54,578 nucleotides of DNA, from assembly GCA_022448315.1 (NCBI GenBank), contig JAKVCA010000023.1:1-54578 (forward strand), given 5' to 3'. The DNA is from Pirellulaceae bacterium (lineage in GTDB: Bacteria; Planctomycetota; Planctomycetia; Pirellulales; Pirellulaceae). The notes below the pieces were generated by a model. It was not told the DNA's origin, ran no database searches, and worked only from the letters and a program-made list of their open reading frames with translations. The translations under genes were made by a program, and so were the position numbers. Positions 34,901 to 43,891 of the stretch are shown piece by piece (the stretch's first letter is position 1; every line of letters begins with the position of its first letter).

Positions 34901-36238
34901 TCAGCTCAAATTTTCGACTTCCCAACCTTCCCGGTATTGCCGATGAATCATCGCATCGGCATCTGAGAAGTTGGTAATTTTCACGTTTTCAGTATCCCAT
35001 TCGAGTTTTTGAGTGGGGAACCGATTCGCCACAACACCCAACAGAAGAGCCTCAGTCAGTGGCCCTGCATAGTCAAACCCTGCGGTCGTCGGCTTTCCGC
35101 CTAAACACGCATCAACCCAAAGATGATAGTGATTTTCACCCTGAACCGTTTTCAATTGGAAGTCTGAAAAATCTTCTCTTGGAAACAGCGTAGGTTGAGC
35201 GATGTGCGGCAACAGCATCTGACCTTTTTCGCCGATGAACAGGGACCCCTGTCCCGGCAACTTAATTCCCAGATCGGTCTCCGGAAACAGTCCCCCGTCA
35301 CTCCACGTCAGTTTGAAATCATTGGTGGTAAATTCGGTTTTTGGAAACGTGTAGGTCACACGATTCTTCATGCCATGAGAGTCTTCGGGAGGCTTGGGGC
35401 TGCTAGAAATTGCGGTCGTTGGCGTGCCGATTTTCAACGCAGAAAAAACGGGGTCCAAAATATGAATTCCCATATCGCCCATGGTGCCACAACCAAAGTC
35501 AAGCCATTTCCTCCAGTTGCCAGGATGATAGTGCCCTTGTGCAAACGGCCGCTCAGGAGCGGTACCAAGCCATAGGTCCCAGTCAAGAAATTCTGGCGCG
35601 GCCGAAGGTTTCGGCTTGGGCCCATCATAACCCCAGGTCTTGTTACTCCAACTGAAGACTTCCTTGACTTGACCAATGGCACCACTCTGAATGGTCTTGA
35701 CCGCCGTTCGATATTCACTGTTGGAATGAATCTGAATGCCCATCTGGGACACCACGCCCTGCTCCGCCGCGACCAAACGCAACTGCCGAGCCTCAAAAAC
35801 ATCGTGGGTCAGTGGCTTTTGACAATAGACATGTTTCCCGAGATTCATGGCCGACATGGTCGCCGGTGCATGAGTGTGATCCGGCGTGGCGACATTCACG
35901 GCGTCCAGTTGGTCCCCGACCTGGCTGAGCATCTCGCGGTAATCGGAAAACAGCTTGGCGTTGGGGTGCTTGGATGCTGCTTCTTTAAGTCGATTCTGAT
36001 CAACATCGCAGAGTGCGAAAACCTCGACCTTCGGATGTGCTGAAAGCTGACCAAGGTCCGCACCGCCCATCCCTCCAACGCCCACACTCCCAAGCCGAAG
36101 TTTGTCGTTACTCGAACCCGCCATCAACCCGCGTGAAATCAGGGGGAGGGCAAGTCCTGCAGCAGAGGACTGTGCGATGAATCGACGGCGGGAGACAACC
36201 GGTTGAACGGATCGAGAGACCTTGGATCGGCGGGTCAT
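34901..36238 (-). CDS. Tat-exported Gfo/Idh/MocA family oxidoreductase
   Basis: A 445-residue protein with a twin-arginine signal (VVSRRRFIAQSSAAGLALPL). The Rossmann domain follows: LGSVGVGGMGGADLGQL and VEVFALCDVDQNRL. The usual EKP motif appears as HVYCQKPLTHDVFEARQL, with Gln in place of Glu. The C-terminal domain carries GTMGDMGIHILDPVF, which holds an active-site Asp/His. Planctomycetes have many such exported oxidoreductases acting on sugars or inositol-like compounds, usually with bound NAD(P); the substrate is unknown. The ATG at 36238 follows AAGGAAA. It is divergent from the SGNH hydrolase gene. Confidence 0.88.
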   Translation of the reverse strand: MTRRSKVSRSVQPVVSRRRFIAQSSAAGLALPLISRGLMAGSSNDKLRLGSVGVGGMGGADLGQLSAHPKVEVFALCDVDQNRLKEAASKHPNAKLFSDYREMLSQVGDQLDAVNVATPDHTHAPATMSAMNLGKHVYCQKPLTHDVFEARQLRLVAAEQGVVSQMGIQIHSNSEYRTAVKTIQSGAIGQVKEVFSWSNKTWGYDGPKPKPSAAPEFLDWDLWLGTAPERPFAQGHYHPGNWRKWLDFGCGTMGDMGIHILDPVFSALKIGTPTTAISSSPKPPEDSHGMKNRVTYTFPKTEFTTNDFKLTWSDGGLFPETDLGIKLPGQGSLFIGEKGQMLLPHIAQPTLFPREDFSDFQLKTVQGENHYHLWVDACLGGKPTTAGFDYAGPLTEALLLGVVANRFPTQKLEWDTENVKITNFSDADAMIHRQYREGWEVENLS

Positions 36239-36586
36239 ATTGAATTTCCTTGAGGTGGGAAGTGATGTCAGCGCGGGTGACCATCTGATCGACTTGCATG
36301 GCAGGCGTGGACCAAACGGTTTAATCAGGTCGCCTAAGAGTGTACACCGATTGGAGGTCGGCTGCGACAAAAACAGTCTCGACTCCCAGAGCCTCTTGGT
36401 CTGTTGGAATGTGCTATCAATTTCGATTTTTCAAACCTGGCCAATACCGACGTCCAACTGCCTGATTGAACCGCCCTCCCCGGTCCATTAATCTCCAAGT
36501 TAATCGTGTGTTTCGGCTGACAGGTACTGTTCATTGCTGAGTCGCACTTCGCAGCACCCACCGCCCCTTTCTCAACTCGAGGCTCA
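36239..36586. other. divergent promoter region
   Basis: A 348-base gap between two divergently transcribed genes, so it should hold both promoters. No ORF or convincing hairpin is seen. Confidence 0.5.
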
Positions 36587-37339
36587 ATGATGAACCGTTG
36601 GAAACTGACCCACCTATTTATCCTTTTGGTGACGACTCCCGTGATCGCCCAAGAGCCCCCCAAACCCATTTTGGCCATCATCCCAGACATCCAAACGGCC
36701 GAGTGGGCCAAACGTTGGTGGATGCCCCGCCACGAAGAGAAATTGCGGGTGAAAGCAGAGATGAAAGACGTGGACCTCTTGCTGATCGGCGACTCCATCA
36801 CTCATGGATTCGAGTCCGGCGGTAAAGCCATGTGGGATAAATACTATGCCACCCGAAAGGCACTGAACCTTGGTTTCAGCGGCGATCGCACCGAGAACGT
36901 GCTGTGGCGTTTGCAACATGGTGCCGTTGAAGAGATCTCACCCAAACTTGCGGTGATCATGATCGGCACAAACAACACGGGACATCGGCAAGACCCGCCC
37001 AAAGAAACCTCTGCCGGAATTCAAGCGATTGTCGGTGAGCTGAAGAAGCAACTGCCTGATACGAAGGTTCTATTGCTTGCCATTTTTCCAAGAGGTGAAA
37101 AGCCGGACGATCGATTACGAAAAATCAACGATGGGATCAACGAAATCATCGCCGGTTACGCCGACGACGAAAAGGTTTTCTTTCTCGATATCAATGACAA
37201 GTTCCTAACCCAAGACGGAACACTACCCAAAAGCATCATGCCCGATTTGCTTCACCCCAATGATAAAGGCTACGCCATCTGGGCGGAAACGATCGAACCG
37301 ACGATTGCGAAGCTGATGGGAGAATCTTCTGCCGATTAA
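36587..37339 (+). CDS. exported SGNH/GDSL hydrolase
   Basis: A 250-residue protein with a signal peptide (LFILLVTTPVIAQE). The SGNH blocks are clear: LLLIGDSITHGFES (block I Ser), GFSGDRTENVL (block II Gly), IMIGTNNTGH (block III Asn), and DLLHPNDKGYAIWAE (block V Asp/His). It is close to the platelet-activating-factor acetylhydrolase-like branch, which in bacteria often removes acetyl groups from carbohydrates. A strong terminator follows 35 bases after the stop. It is a single-gene transcript. Confidence 0.9.
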   Translation: MMNRWKLTHLFILLVTTPVIAQEPPKPILAIIPDIQTAEWAKRWWMPRHEEKLRVKAEMKDVDLLLIGDSITHGFESGGKAMWDKYYATRKALNLGFSGDRTENVLWRLQHGAVEEISPKLAVIMIGTNNTGHRQDPPKETSAGIQAIVGELKKQLPDTKVLLLAIFPRGEKPDDRLRKINDGINEIIAGYADDEKVFFLDINDKFLTQDGTLPKSIMPDLLHPNDKGYAIWAETIEPTIAKLMGESSAD

Positions 37340-37374
37340 ACGGCTTGAAAGATGAAATCAAAGTCGCATTCAGC

Positions 37375-37405
37375 GGGCAGGTGAGAAATTCGCCTGCCCT
37401 TTTTC
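37375..37405 (+). terminator. Rho-independent terminator of the SGNH hydrolase gene
   Basis: gggcagg pairs with cctgccc, extended inward by a wobble and two pairs, loop gaaat, followed by five T residues. It lies 35 bases after the stop codon. Confidence 0.88.
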
Positions 37406-37445
37406 CTTCGTCAAACTGACGCACGACAGCGTCCAATTCACCCTG

Positions 37446-37952
37446 CTACTCAAGAGACGCAGACAGGGTCATCTGATTCTCATCCTCGTGGCCAATTTGT
37501 CCGTAGACGATTTTCCACGTCGTTCCATTTCGCTGCCAAAGCCAGGTCGCAACCCCCGTAGACGAACTCTCCCGGTCTTCTGCCGTCACAACGACCTCTC
37601 GGAATTCAGCGGAGACCAGACCGTGCTGCGGTGAGAGGATGCGAACCTCCATCCGGCCAATCGATCCGGTAATCGACTTCACTTCGTCGTATGTTGCAGT
37701 GATCCCCTCGGCTAACGTTACAAAGTCGATTCTCTGACCATCACTGTAAAGGCAGAAATCTGGCTCCTCAGAGAAATGTTCGAGCAGCGCCGGCGCATCA
37801 AGATTCTGCTCCGCGTGCTGCATCGACTTCATTCGCGCGGTCAAGTCCCGTGTCAAATCTTCAATTTGCTGGTTGTCCAAAAAATCACCTGTTTCCCGTC
37901 TCGATGACGATGTTCGTATCGACAGCGAGGCCTTAACCTGCCCCTCAATCAT
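37446..37952 (-). CDS. NTF2-like (SnoaL/DUF4440-type) protein
   Basis: A 168-residue protein. Residues about 30-160 match the NTF2-like fold: helix NQQIEDLTRDLTARMKSM, then AEQNLDAPALLEHFSEEPDF, strands ending GVATWLWQRNGTTWKIVYGQ. Such proteins are small ligand-binding or catalytic cones; the function cannot be told. There is no signal peptide and no catalytic residue set I can assign. The N-terminal 25 residues may not be real; other starts are possible. It is convergent with the SGNH hydrolase gene and lies about 110 bases downstream of the DUF1501 gene on the same strand. Confidence 0.72.
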   Translation of the reverse strand: MIEGQVKASLSIRTSSSRRETGDFLDNQQIEDLTRDLTARMKSMQHAEQNLDAPALLEHFSEEPDFCLYSDGQRIDFVTLAEGITATYDEVKSITGSIGRMEVRILSPQHGLVSAEFREVVVTAEDRESSSTGVATWLWQRNGTTWKIVYGQIGHEDENQMTLSASLE

Positions 37953-38064
37953 TCCCGGACGAATCGCGCGGTCTCGTCCCGTTTTTCAATCGTGTTCGCC
38001 GTACCCTCAAACTCGCAACTCGCCTCAAATAAAACGGGACCGAACCTGCTTACGACTCGAAAAT

Positions 38065-39492
38065 TTACGAGAGGATGGAACGAATCACATCACCTTGGCT
38101 GATGGCCAATGGGCGATCCAAAGGGTCTCTAATCTCCGTCTCCGGCCCATAACCCAGACAATGAAAGATCGTTGCGGTGATGTCTTCGGGATGCACCACC
38201 CCTTCCACCGGGTACGCCGCATGCTTATCCGAAATCCCGTGAACCACTCCCCCTTGAATTCCGCCCCCAGCCAGAGAAACGGAAAAACAATGTCCCCAGT
38301 GATCTCGACCCGCCCTCGGATTGAACTTGGGTGTCCGCCCGAATTCCGAAAGACAAACCACGAGGGTTTCGTCAAGTTGTCCGCGATCCTCCAGGTCCGT
38401 CAGCAGTGCCGAGTAGGCCTGATCAAACGGAGGCACGAGGTTGTTCTTCAGCCGTTGAGTTTCATTCGAGTGGCTATCCCAACAAGGTGCATCGGAAGGC
38501 TCATCAGGTCCGCGAAACCAATTGACTTGAACCAGCGTCACTCCTGCTTCGACAAGGCGTCGCGCCATCAACACACTTTGCCCGAATTGATGCCGCCCAT
38601 AACGATCCCGGGCTGAATCCGTCTCGCGGGTCAAGTCACACGCCTGGAACGACCGACTGCTTGTGAGCAGATTGAACGCCTGCTGATTTTGTTGATACAG
38701 CTGTTCAAAGTTGGGAGTCTCTTCGAGTCTTTGCAATCGATGATCCAGTTGTTTCAACAGGCTCCGCCGCGCGTTAAACCGCGCGATGGGAACCTCATCT
38801 GGGAGTTGAAAGTCCGGGACGTTTGAGTTCGATGATGCCGGCTCACAGCGAAATAGCCAGGGATCCGCTGCCGGGCCGAGAAACCCGGAATCCTGCCCGG
38901 GCCAAACGGATTGATCGGTATTAAAAATGTGGTGAGGCAGGCGAATCGAGGGCGGAAGTTCTCGTTGGCCCTGGTGCAAGTATTGGACAACCGCCCCCAG
39001 AGTTGGCCAGTCATTCGGAGCACCTGGATTCGCGTTTTCAAAATTGAGTGGCTGATGTGGCCGTCCGGTCAACATGGCGTAGCCACTCGAAGAGTGCGCG
39101 TTGTCATTAGTGACCACCGATCGCAAGACCGCAATCCGATCTGCGAGAGAGGCGGTCTTCGGCATGAGTTCGCAGAACTGGGTCCCGGGAACCGAAGTCG
39201 CAACAGGACCGAACGCGCCCCGAATCTCTTCACTGGCCGATGGCTTTGGGTCCCATGTCGAGTGCTGGGGAGGCCCCCCAATTAGAAACAGTAGAATACA
39301 GGATTTTGCTTTGCCGACTCGCGGTTTCACCGACGCAGCCTGCAGGCGGTCCAGTCCCGCTGCCGAAAGTCCTAACAGACCCAACCCGCCTGCGCGGAGA
39401 ATCTCACGACGTGATACACCGTCACAGAGTCGTCCAGACGAACCCTCGAGACTAAACACCCTGATCTCCCATCCCCATAAAATTCGGCCCAT
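38065..39492 (-). CDS. Tat-exported DUF1501 protein
   Basis: A 475-residue DUF1501 protein, a large planctomycete family with an alkaline-phosphatase/sulfatase-like fold. The N-terminus carries a Tat-type signal (CDGVSRREILRAGGLGLLGL). Family segments follow: LFLIGGPPQHSTWDPKP, FCELMPKTASLADRIAVLRS and LSEFGRTPKFNPRAGRDHWG with CFSVSLAGGGIQGG. DUF1501 genes often pair with a DUF1553/DUF1549 cytochrome gene; here the next upstream gene is instead a TPR-cytochrome. The exact reaction is unknown. ATG at 39492 has AAGG upstream; a GTG at 39459 with GGGAG is an alternative start. Confidence 0.87.
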   Translation of the reverse strand: MGRILWGWEIRVFSLEGSSGRLCDGVSRREILRAGGLGLLGLSAAGLDRLQAASVKPRVGKAKSCILLFLIGGPPQHSTWDPKPSASEEIRGAFGPVATSVPGTQFCELMPKTASLADRIAVLRSVVTNDNAHSSSGYAMLTGRPHQPLNFENANPGAPNDWPTLGAVVQYLHQGQRELPPSIRLPHHIFNTDQSVWPGQDSGFLGPAADPWLFRCEPASSNSNVPDFQLPDEVPIARFNARRSLLKQLDHRLQRLEETPNFEQLYQQNQQAFNLLTSSRSFQACDLTRETDSARDRYGRHQFGQSVLMARRLVEAGVTLVQVNWFRGPDEPSDAPCWDSHSNETQRLKNNLVPPFDQAYSALLTDLEDRGQLDETLVVCLSEFGRTPKFNPRAGRDHWGHCFSVSLAGGGIQGGVVHGISDKHAAYPVEGVVHPEDITATIFHCLGYGPETEIRDPLDRPLAISQGDVIRSILS

Positions 39493-39628
39493 GGCGAGCC
39501 TTCGAACGAGAAAAAGTAAATTCTCGATCCGCTTCAGGCTCCGACTCCAGCGGTCATTCTAGCGAGATCTTGCGTCGCACGCGAAACAAAACTTAGGGGA
39601 CACTCAGCCCTCGAATGACTTTTTCGAT

Positions 39629-41848
39629 CTAGGGAGCCTCCCCGAGTCGCTGGAGCATCTGGTGGATCGTTTGGAGAAGTTGAGGGTTGTCTTGGGACGT
39701 GGCGATTTTCGCCTCTCGCAACGTTTCCACAGCGCGATCTTCCCGCCCCACGAGTAGATACAAATCCGCCAGACCGACAAGCAGTTGCGGTTCGGTTCCC
39801 TGAGTTCGCTCCACGCATTTCTCCACCAGCAATACGGCATCCACTCGACGCTGTTTCTCAGTCAAGTAGTTCACCATGGTAGACAAGACTTCAAGGTTCT
39901 GAGGTTCGATCTTCAAAGCACTTCGCCAGTAGCTTTCAGCTTCTTCGCTGTGACCCTGCCGAAAGGCAATTTGGCCCAGGTAGCGTTTGATCTTGGCATT
40001 GTAGGGTTCGCACGCTTCAGCTCGAAGATAATACTCTCGACTGGTCTGCAGGTCATTTTTTGTCAGGTAAAGGTAACCAAGCAGCGCGTGACCATAACCG
40101 TTGTCAGGATCGATCTCCGAAACCTTTTCGAGATGCTCAATCCCCTCCGCCTCCCGCCCTGTCTCAATCAGCAATAGCCCCAGCTTTCCATGAGCCGCAG
40201 CGTGAACAGGCTTTTTGGCAACCACGAACTCAAATTGCTGAATCGCCGCATCGTAGTCACGCTCGCCGATCAGGCGGATGCCCTCCGCCATTTTCTGATC
40301 CAGTTCTCGCCGGGTTTGCAAGAGAGATTTCAGCCGACTCTTGGCTGCCTCATCTTCTTCAAGAAGCAACAACTCCCGAAGAACGCCTGCAGCAGCCAAA
40401 AAACGGTCTTCCTGCTCGTAAACATCGGCTTCGTTTCGCTTCTGCTCCACCAGCCTTTGTCTTAGTTCAGCAGCCTGCTGCTTGCTCTCCTCATCAAGTT
40501 GGGATTCCAGCCAACGCAATCGTGTCAGATCACTGGCCTCCTGATTCACCGCGATCCGATGATCGTGACGCTGAATGATTGGAACATACTGATCATCCGC
40601 AAGGTCGAACGTGATGTTGTTGACATACTCATAGGGCATATGGCAATCCACGCACTTCGATTGCAAGGCCGTTGGCAATCGAACATGCTCGCCACAATCC
40701 TTCGGTGCATGGCATTGACTGCACGACTCTCTTGCGAGAGTTCGAGCCATTTTCGTCGGCAAGTGAGGGTCATGACATGTGACACAGGTCATCGTTTCAC
40801 TCGCCTGATAACACGTCGACTCTTGCAGGTAGCGATGTTGATTGGAGGTATGATCCTCCTCCGGATGATTGTTCAAGTCGATTCGAAAATGGTCTTCAAG
40901 CGGATCCCCAGGTCGATAACTGAAAGGGGGCGTTCGTCGCTTATTGGCATTGCTGTGACATTGTGCGCAGAGATCCATCTGTTGCGACCGACTCATATCG
41001 GCAGGCATTGCAATCGAAGACGGTTGCTGCGCATCAGGGTGCTCGCGGTGGTAATCCACATGGAACTCCCCCGGCCCATGACATTTTTCACATGAAACAC
41101 CGAGAACCATCTTCTCACGCTGGTAGGTATTCATGGTCCCGGAAATATGGTTGACCCAGGTCGCATGACATTCGACACAGCGCGGTGCGACAGGCCTTCT
41201 GAACTCAACACGACCATCCATGTATCCCGGAGCATTAGTCCAACATTGCAGGCCGTTTTGATAAACGACAGGCATCTGAAAGAGACGATTCTCATCCCAA
41301 TAAAAGTAGTCTTCATCGAAATCGCCAGCGCCGTAAACGAGGTCGACGTCAAATCCTTCCACACGTTCGCCGCCACCTTCCACTCCGTCTTTCTGAATCC
41401 CCGTCTGTCGAAACTGGCCGTCGGTGATCGACATGGCAAACCGGGTACCTGCCTCACGTGTTTCAAGCAACTCGCCAGCCTTGACCAGATGAGTTTCTAG
41501 AGAGGAAAGATCTGGAAGGCGGCTCGTGTGGAAATGACTCGTGTGAATGAAATCATCCACCCGCTCATCGTGACAGTCCCCACAGACCTCTGCACCGACA
41601 TAACGCCCACTCAGCCAAGGCTCGGACTCGGATTCTGGCTGGGAATCCCTGGCTGGTACGAACGACTCTCCACCCTCATCCCGTCCAGGCGGTCGGAATT
41701 CATCGACAAGCTCGGACAATCGGGGTCCTGATTCGGCGACAGGCCCGTTTTCGCGAAACTCGACGCTCATGATCCACCCGAAGGTGACCGCCAGCGTTAG
41801 GCTGATCGCCGAGATCGTCAGGATTGTCCTTCGATATCTATGTGACAT
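39629..41848 (-). CDS. exported multihaem cytochrome c fused to TPR repeats
   Basis: A 739-residue exported protein. A membrane anchor or signal (TILTISAISLTLAVTFGWIM) precedes the first haem motif. Seven CxxCH sites are readable in order: VCGDCHDE, RCVECHAT, SCEKCHGP, LCAQCHSN, TCVTCHDP, SCSQCHAP and KCVDCHMP. Residues beyond about 390 form a helical linker, then TPR repeats (for example QLEFVVAKKPVHAAAHGKLG, HALLGYLYLTKNDLQTSREY and EIEPQNLEVLSTMVNYL variants). Cytochrome c554-like proteins carry electrons in the periplasm; the TPRs suggest docking to a partner. The DUF1501 gene follows 136 bases downstream on the same strand. I chose the ATG at 41848 because the longer frame upstream overlaps the metallo-hydrolase leader. 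Confidence 0.86.
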   Translation of the reverse strand: MSHRYRRTILTISAISLTLAVTFGWIMSVEFRENGPVAESGPRLSELVDEFRPPGRDEGGESFVPARDSQPESESEPWLSGRYVGAEVCGDCHDERVDDFIHTSHFHTSRLPDLSSLETHLVKAGELLETREAGTRFAMSITDGQFRQTGIQKDGVEGGGERVEGFDVDLVYGAGDFDEDYFYWDENRLFQMPVVYQNGLQCWTNAPGYMDGRVEFRRPVAPRCVECHATWVNHISGTMNTYQREKMVLGVSCEKCHGPGEFHVDYHREHPDAQQPSSIAMPADMSRSQQMDLCAQCHSNANKRRTPPFSYRPGDPLEDHFRIDLNNHPEEDHTSNQHRYLQESTCYQASETMTCVTCHDPHLPTKMARTLARESCSQCHAPKDCGEHVRLPTALQSKCVDCHMPYEYVNNITFDLADDQYVPIIQRHDHRIAVNQEASDLTRLRWLESQLDEESKQQAAELRQRLVEQKRNEADVYEQEDRFLAAAGVLRELLLLEEDEAAKSRLKSLLQTRRELDQKMAEGIRLIGERDYDAAIQQFEFVVAKKPVHAAAHGKLGLLLIETGREAEGIEHLEKVSEIDPDNGYGHALLGYLYLTKNDLQTSREYYLRAEACEPYNAKIKRYLGQIAFRQGHSEEAESYWRSALKIEPQNLEVLSTMVNYLTEKQRRVDAVLLVEKCVERTQGTEPQLLVGLADLYLLVGREDRAVETLREAKIATSQDNPQLLQTIHQMLQRLGEAP

Positions 41849-41933
41849 GTCGATTTCATGAATCGGAGCTGAGTGAATTGAAATGTCGGGCTGGCAGGTC
41901 TCTGTAGATCGCAACCGTGACCAGAGGGCCTGG

Positions 41934-42896
41934 CTAAAGAGCGTGGCTTTCCCCCTGTGTGGCCACCTCGAACCCAGCCTTGCGGACCTGCCCCACCGCT
42001 GCACTGGACTCTCGAAGGAGGGGGTTGGTGTGATTGAAGTGGATGAAACGGATCTTCCGTCGCTCATCACGAGACAGACCCGAAAACCACGCCATGCTTT
42101 CACGGATGAAGGGGTGGGGAATTTCCGCCATGTTTCTTCCTGGCAGCTCGCCATCTGCGTAAAACGTCCCATCGAGGAAGGCGATATCGACTTCCCTCAC
42201 CAACTCAATGATCGACCGATCCCAACGGTCCCACTTATCGATATCCGGTAAATAGAGCAAGCTTTTTGAGGGCCCCTCCACTTTGAAACCCACGGTTTCG
42301 GAGTATTCATCGCGATGTGGAACCAGTATGGGGGTCACCTTGAGACGCGGATTCAGTTGGAAAGTCCGATCGGCTTTCAGGCCCCTCAATTCAATATTCC
42401 CAAGGCGGACCAACTGATCCCAAGGGCCATTCTCGGACAAAAAGGTGGCCATTCGAGGCATGACATACACCGGCACATTCTTGGCACCGATCGCTTCCCT
42501 CCCCAGATGCGCGAGCCCAAGGTAGTGTCCCATATGCGCGTGAGTCAACAGAATGCCGTCAAACCCGGGCACCTTGGGATGCGGAAACTTCTCGTCGAGC
42601 AGTCTCCACTGATCAGGAAACGCGGGTGAGCAGTCCAAGAGCCAACGTTGTTGTGAAACCGGATCAATGATGGCCAGTGAGACGGGATGCCTGCGAATTG
42701 TCGGATCGCTCCAAGCCTCTTGGCAGCAAGCTTTTCTGCAACCGGCTTGTGGAAAACCGGCATCCTGGGCCACGCCAAGGACCATGACTCGAGGCGGCTC
42801 TTCGGCGGCAGCTCCAAGCGTCAACGCCCCCAAAGTCAGGCAATACATCAAGCCGAAACGGACTAGAAGTTTGGCATTTCGACAATGCATCATCAT
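41934..42896 (-). CDS. exported PqqB-like metallo-hydrolase
   Basis: A 320-residue protein of the PqqB branch of the metallo-beta-lactamase fold. The signal is GLMYCLTLGALTLGAAAEE. Then VMVLGVAQDAGFPQAGCRKAC is the PqqB-like start, with two Cys in CRKACC. The metal motif is THAHMGHY, where the usual Asp of HxHxDH is Gly. HFNHTNPLLRES near the end is a further family segment. No other PQQ synthesis gene is adjacent, and it carries a signal peptide, so a role in PQQ synthesis itself is unlikely; a phosphodiesterase or lactonase role is possible. The start could be any of three consecutive ATGs (42896, 42893, 42890). Confidence 0.83.
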   Translation of the reverse strand: MMMHCRNAKLLVRFGLMYCLTLGALTLGAAAEEPPRVMVLGVAQDAGFPQAGCRKACCQEAWSDPTIRRHPVSLAIIDPVSQQRWLLDCSPAFPDQWRLLDEKFPHPKVPGFDGILLTHAHMGHYLGLAHLGREAIGAKNVPVYVMPRMATFLSENGPWDQLVRLGNIELRGLKADRTFQLNPRLKVTPILVPHRDEYSETVGFKVEGPSKSLLYLPDIDKWDRWDRSIIELVREVDIAFLDGTFYADGELPGRNMAEIPHPFIRESMAWFSGLSRDERRKIRFIHFNHTNPLLRESSAAVGQVRKAGFEVATQGESHAL

Positions 42897-43248
42897 CCGG
42901 CTTTCCCGTTTCTCACGCCCCAAAACACGTTGATTCTTCGAATACACAAGTCACTTATCCTCCCCTTCTCTTCGCATGGAAACAAGGGATTTCACTACCT
43001 CTTCCAAAGAAATGGCCAAGGATCGTTACAATTCGACGAATACAAGAATACCCCCGCTAAAATTCTATCTTTTCTCAATTTCAGCGGTGGCCAAAAGAAG
43101 AGAAGCCATGTCAAAAGTAGACGACAAAGCATCGCGCAACGATTACGATGGCACGAAGGTAACCCTATCGGCTTACTCAAGAAGTCGGCCAGATCGGGGG
43201 GACACTTGGCACTTTACCTTGCCCCATCGCCCACACTCTCGCCTAACC
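42897..43248. other. divergent region between metallo-hydrolase and sigma factor
   Basis: This 352-base stretch is open in the sigma-factor frame from 42976, so the sigma factor could be annotated longer. The encoded text (for example RPDRGDTWHFTLPHRPH) is not sigma-like, so I regard it as leader DNA holding promoters for both genes. No hairpin stands out. Confidence 0.5.
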
Positions 43249-43857
43249 ATGAGTGACCTCGAATCCTCACGAGACCAGCGTTTAAATGATGCCCTTCACG
43301 GAGATGAAGAAGCATTGGCGACGATGTTGATTGACTATCGCCCCTATCTGCGTCTGTTAGCGCAGCGCGATTTAGATTCTGCAATCAACGCGAGAGTCGA
43401 CCCATCGGACATTGTGCAGCAAACCTGCCTCGAAGTGTGTCGAGATTTTTCGGACTTTAAAGGTCGTACAGAACCTGCCTTTATTGGCTGGATTAAACGG
43501 ATTCTTCAGAACAACGTTGCCGAGTCGATTCATTGCCACATCACGACTCAAAAACGATCGGTGCGACGCGAGCGAAATCTGAACGCGAAACAGGACAGTG
43601 ATGCCTTGCCGATTTATATCGATTCGCGTCAATCATCACCGAGCCAGCGCGCAATGAAGGGCGAGCGGATGATGGAACTGGCTTCCAAACTTGACACGCT
43701 GCCCGAGATGCAAAAAGAGGCATTGCGATTGAGGTATCTCGAAGGAATGACGTTGCAGACCATTTCGGATCGCATGGACAGATCGAACATGGCGGTTGCC
43801 GGACTTCTAAAACGCGGCCTTCAGCAACTGCGGCAGGAACTTCGGGACAAAGATTGA
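43249..43857 (+). CDS. ECF-type RNA polymerase sigma factor (planctomycete kinase-linked)
   Basis: A 202-residue sigma-70 family protein without sigma-3 domain. Sigma region 2 is at about 20-85 (DYRPYLRLLAQRDLDSAINA, DPSDIVQQTCLEVCRDFSDF, FIGWIKRILQNNVAE). Region 4 follows at about 145-195 (LDTLPEMQKEALRLRYLEGM, LQTISDRMDRSNMAVAGLLK). This is the group of extracytoplasmic-function sigma factors found next to Ser/Thr kinases in planctomycetes. I chose the ATG at 43249 because family proteins usually begin shortly before DEEALATML; no clear ribosome site precedes it. The kinase gene starts 34 bases after the stop and is probably co-transcribed, so the kinase may control the sigma factor by phosphorylation. 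Confidence 0.9.
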   Translation: MSDLESSRDQRLNDALHGDEEALATMLIDYRPYLRLLAQRDLDSAINARVDPSDIVQQTCLEVCRDFSDFKGRTEPAFIGWIKRILQNNVAESIHCHITTQKRSVRRERNLNAKQDSDALPIYIDSRQSSPSQRAMKGERMMELASKLDTLPEMQKEALRLRYLEGMTLQTISDRMDRSNMAVAGLLKRGLQQLRQELRDKD

Positions 43858-43891
43858 ACGCAAATTCACTTCTTGGGGCACGAGGTTGGCA

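Noticed and set aside
41849-42172. Upstream extension of the cytochrome gene
   Set aside because: It overlaps the end of the metallo-hydrolase gene and is not protein-like; the membrane helix starts just after the ATG at 41848.
42976-43248. Upstream in-frame extension of the sigma factor
   Set aside because: The encoded residues are not sigma-like and the family usually starts near the ATG at 43249.
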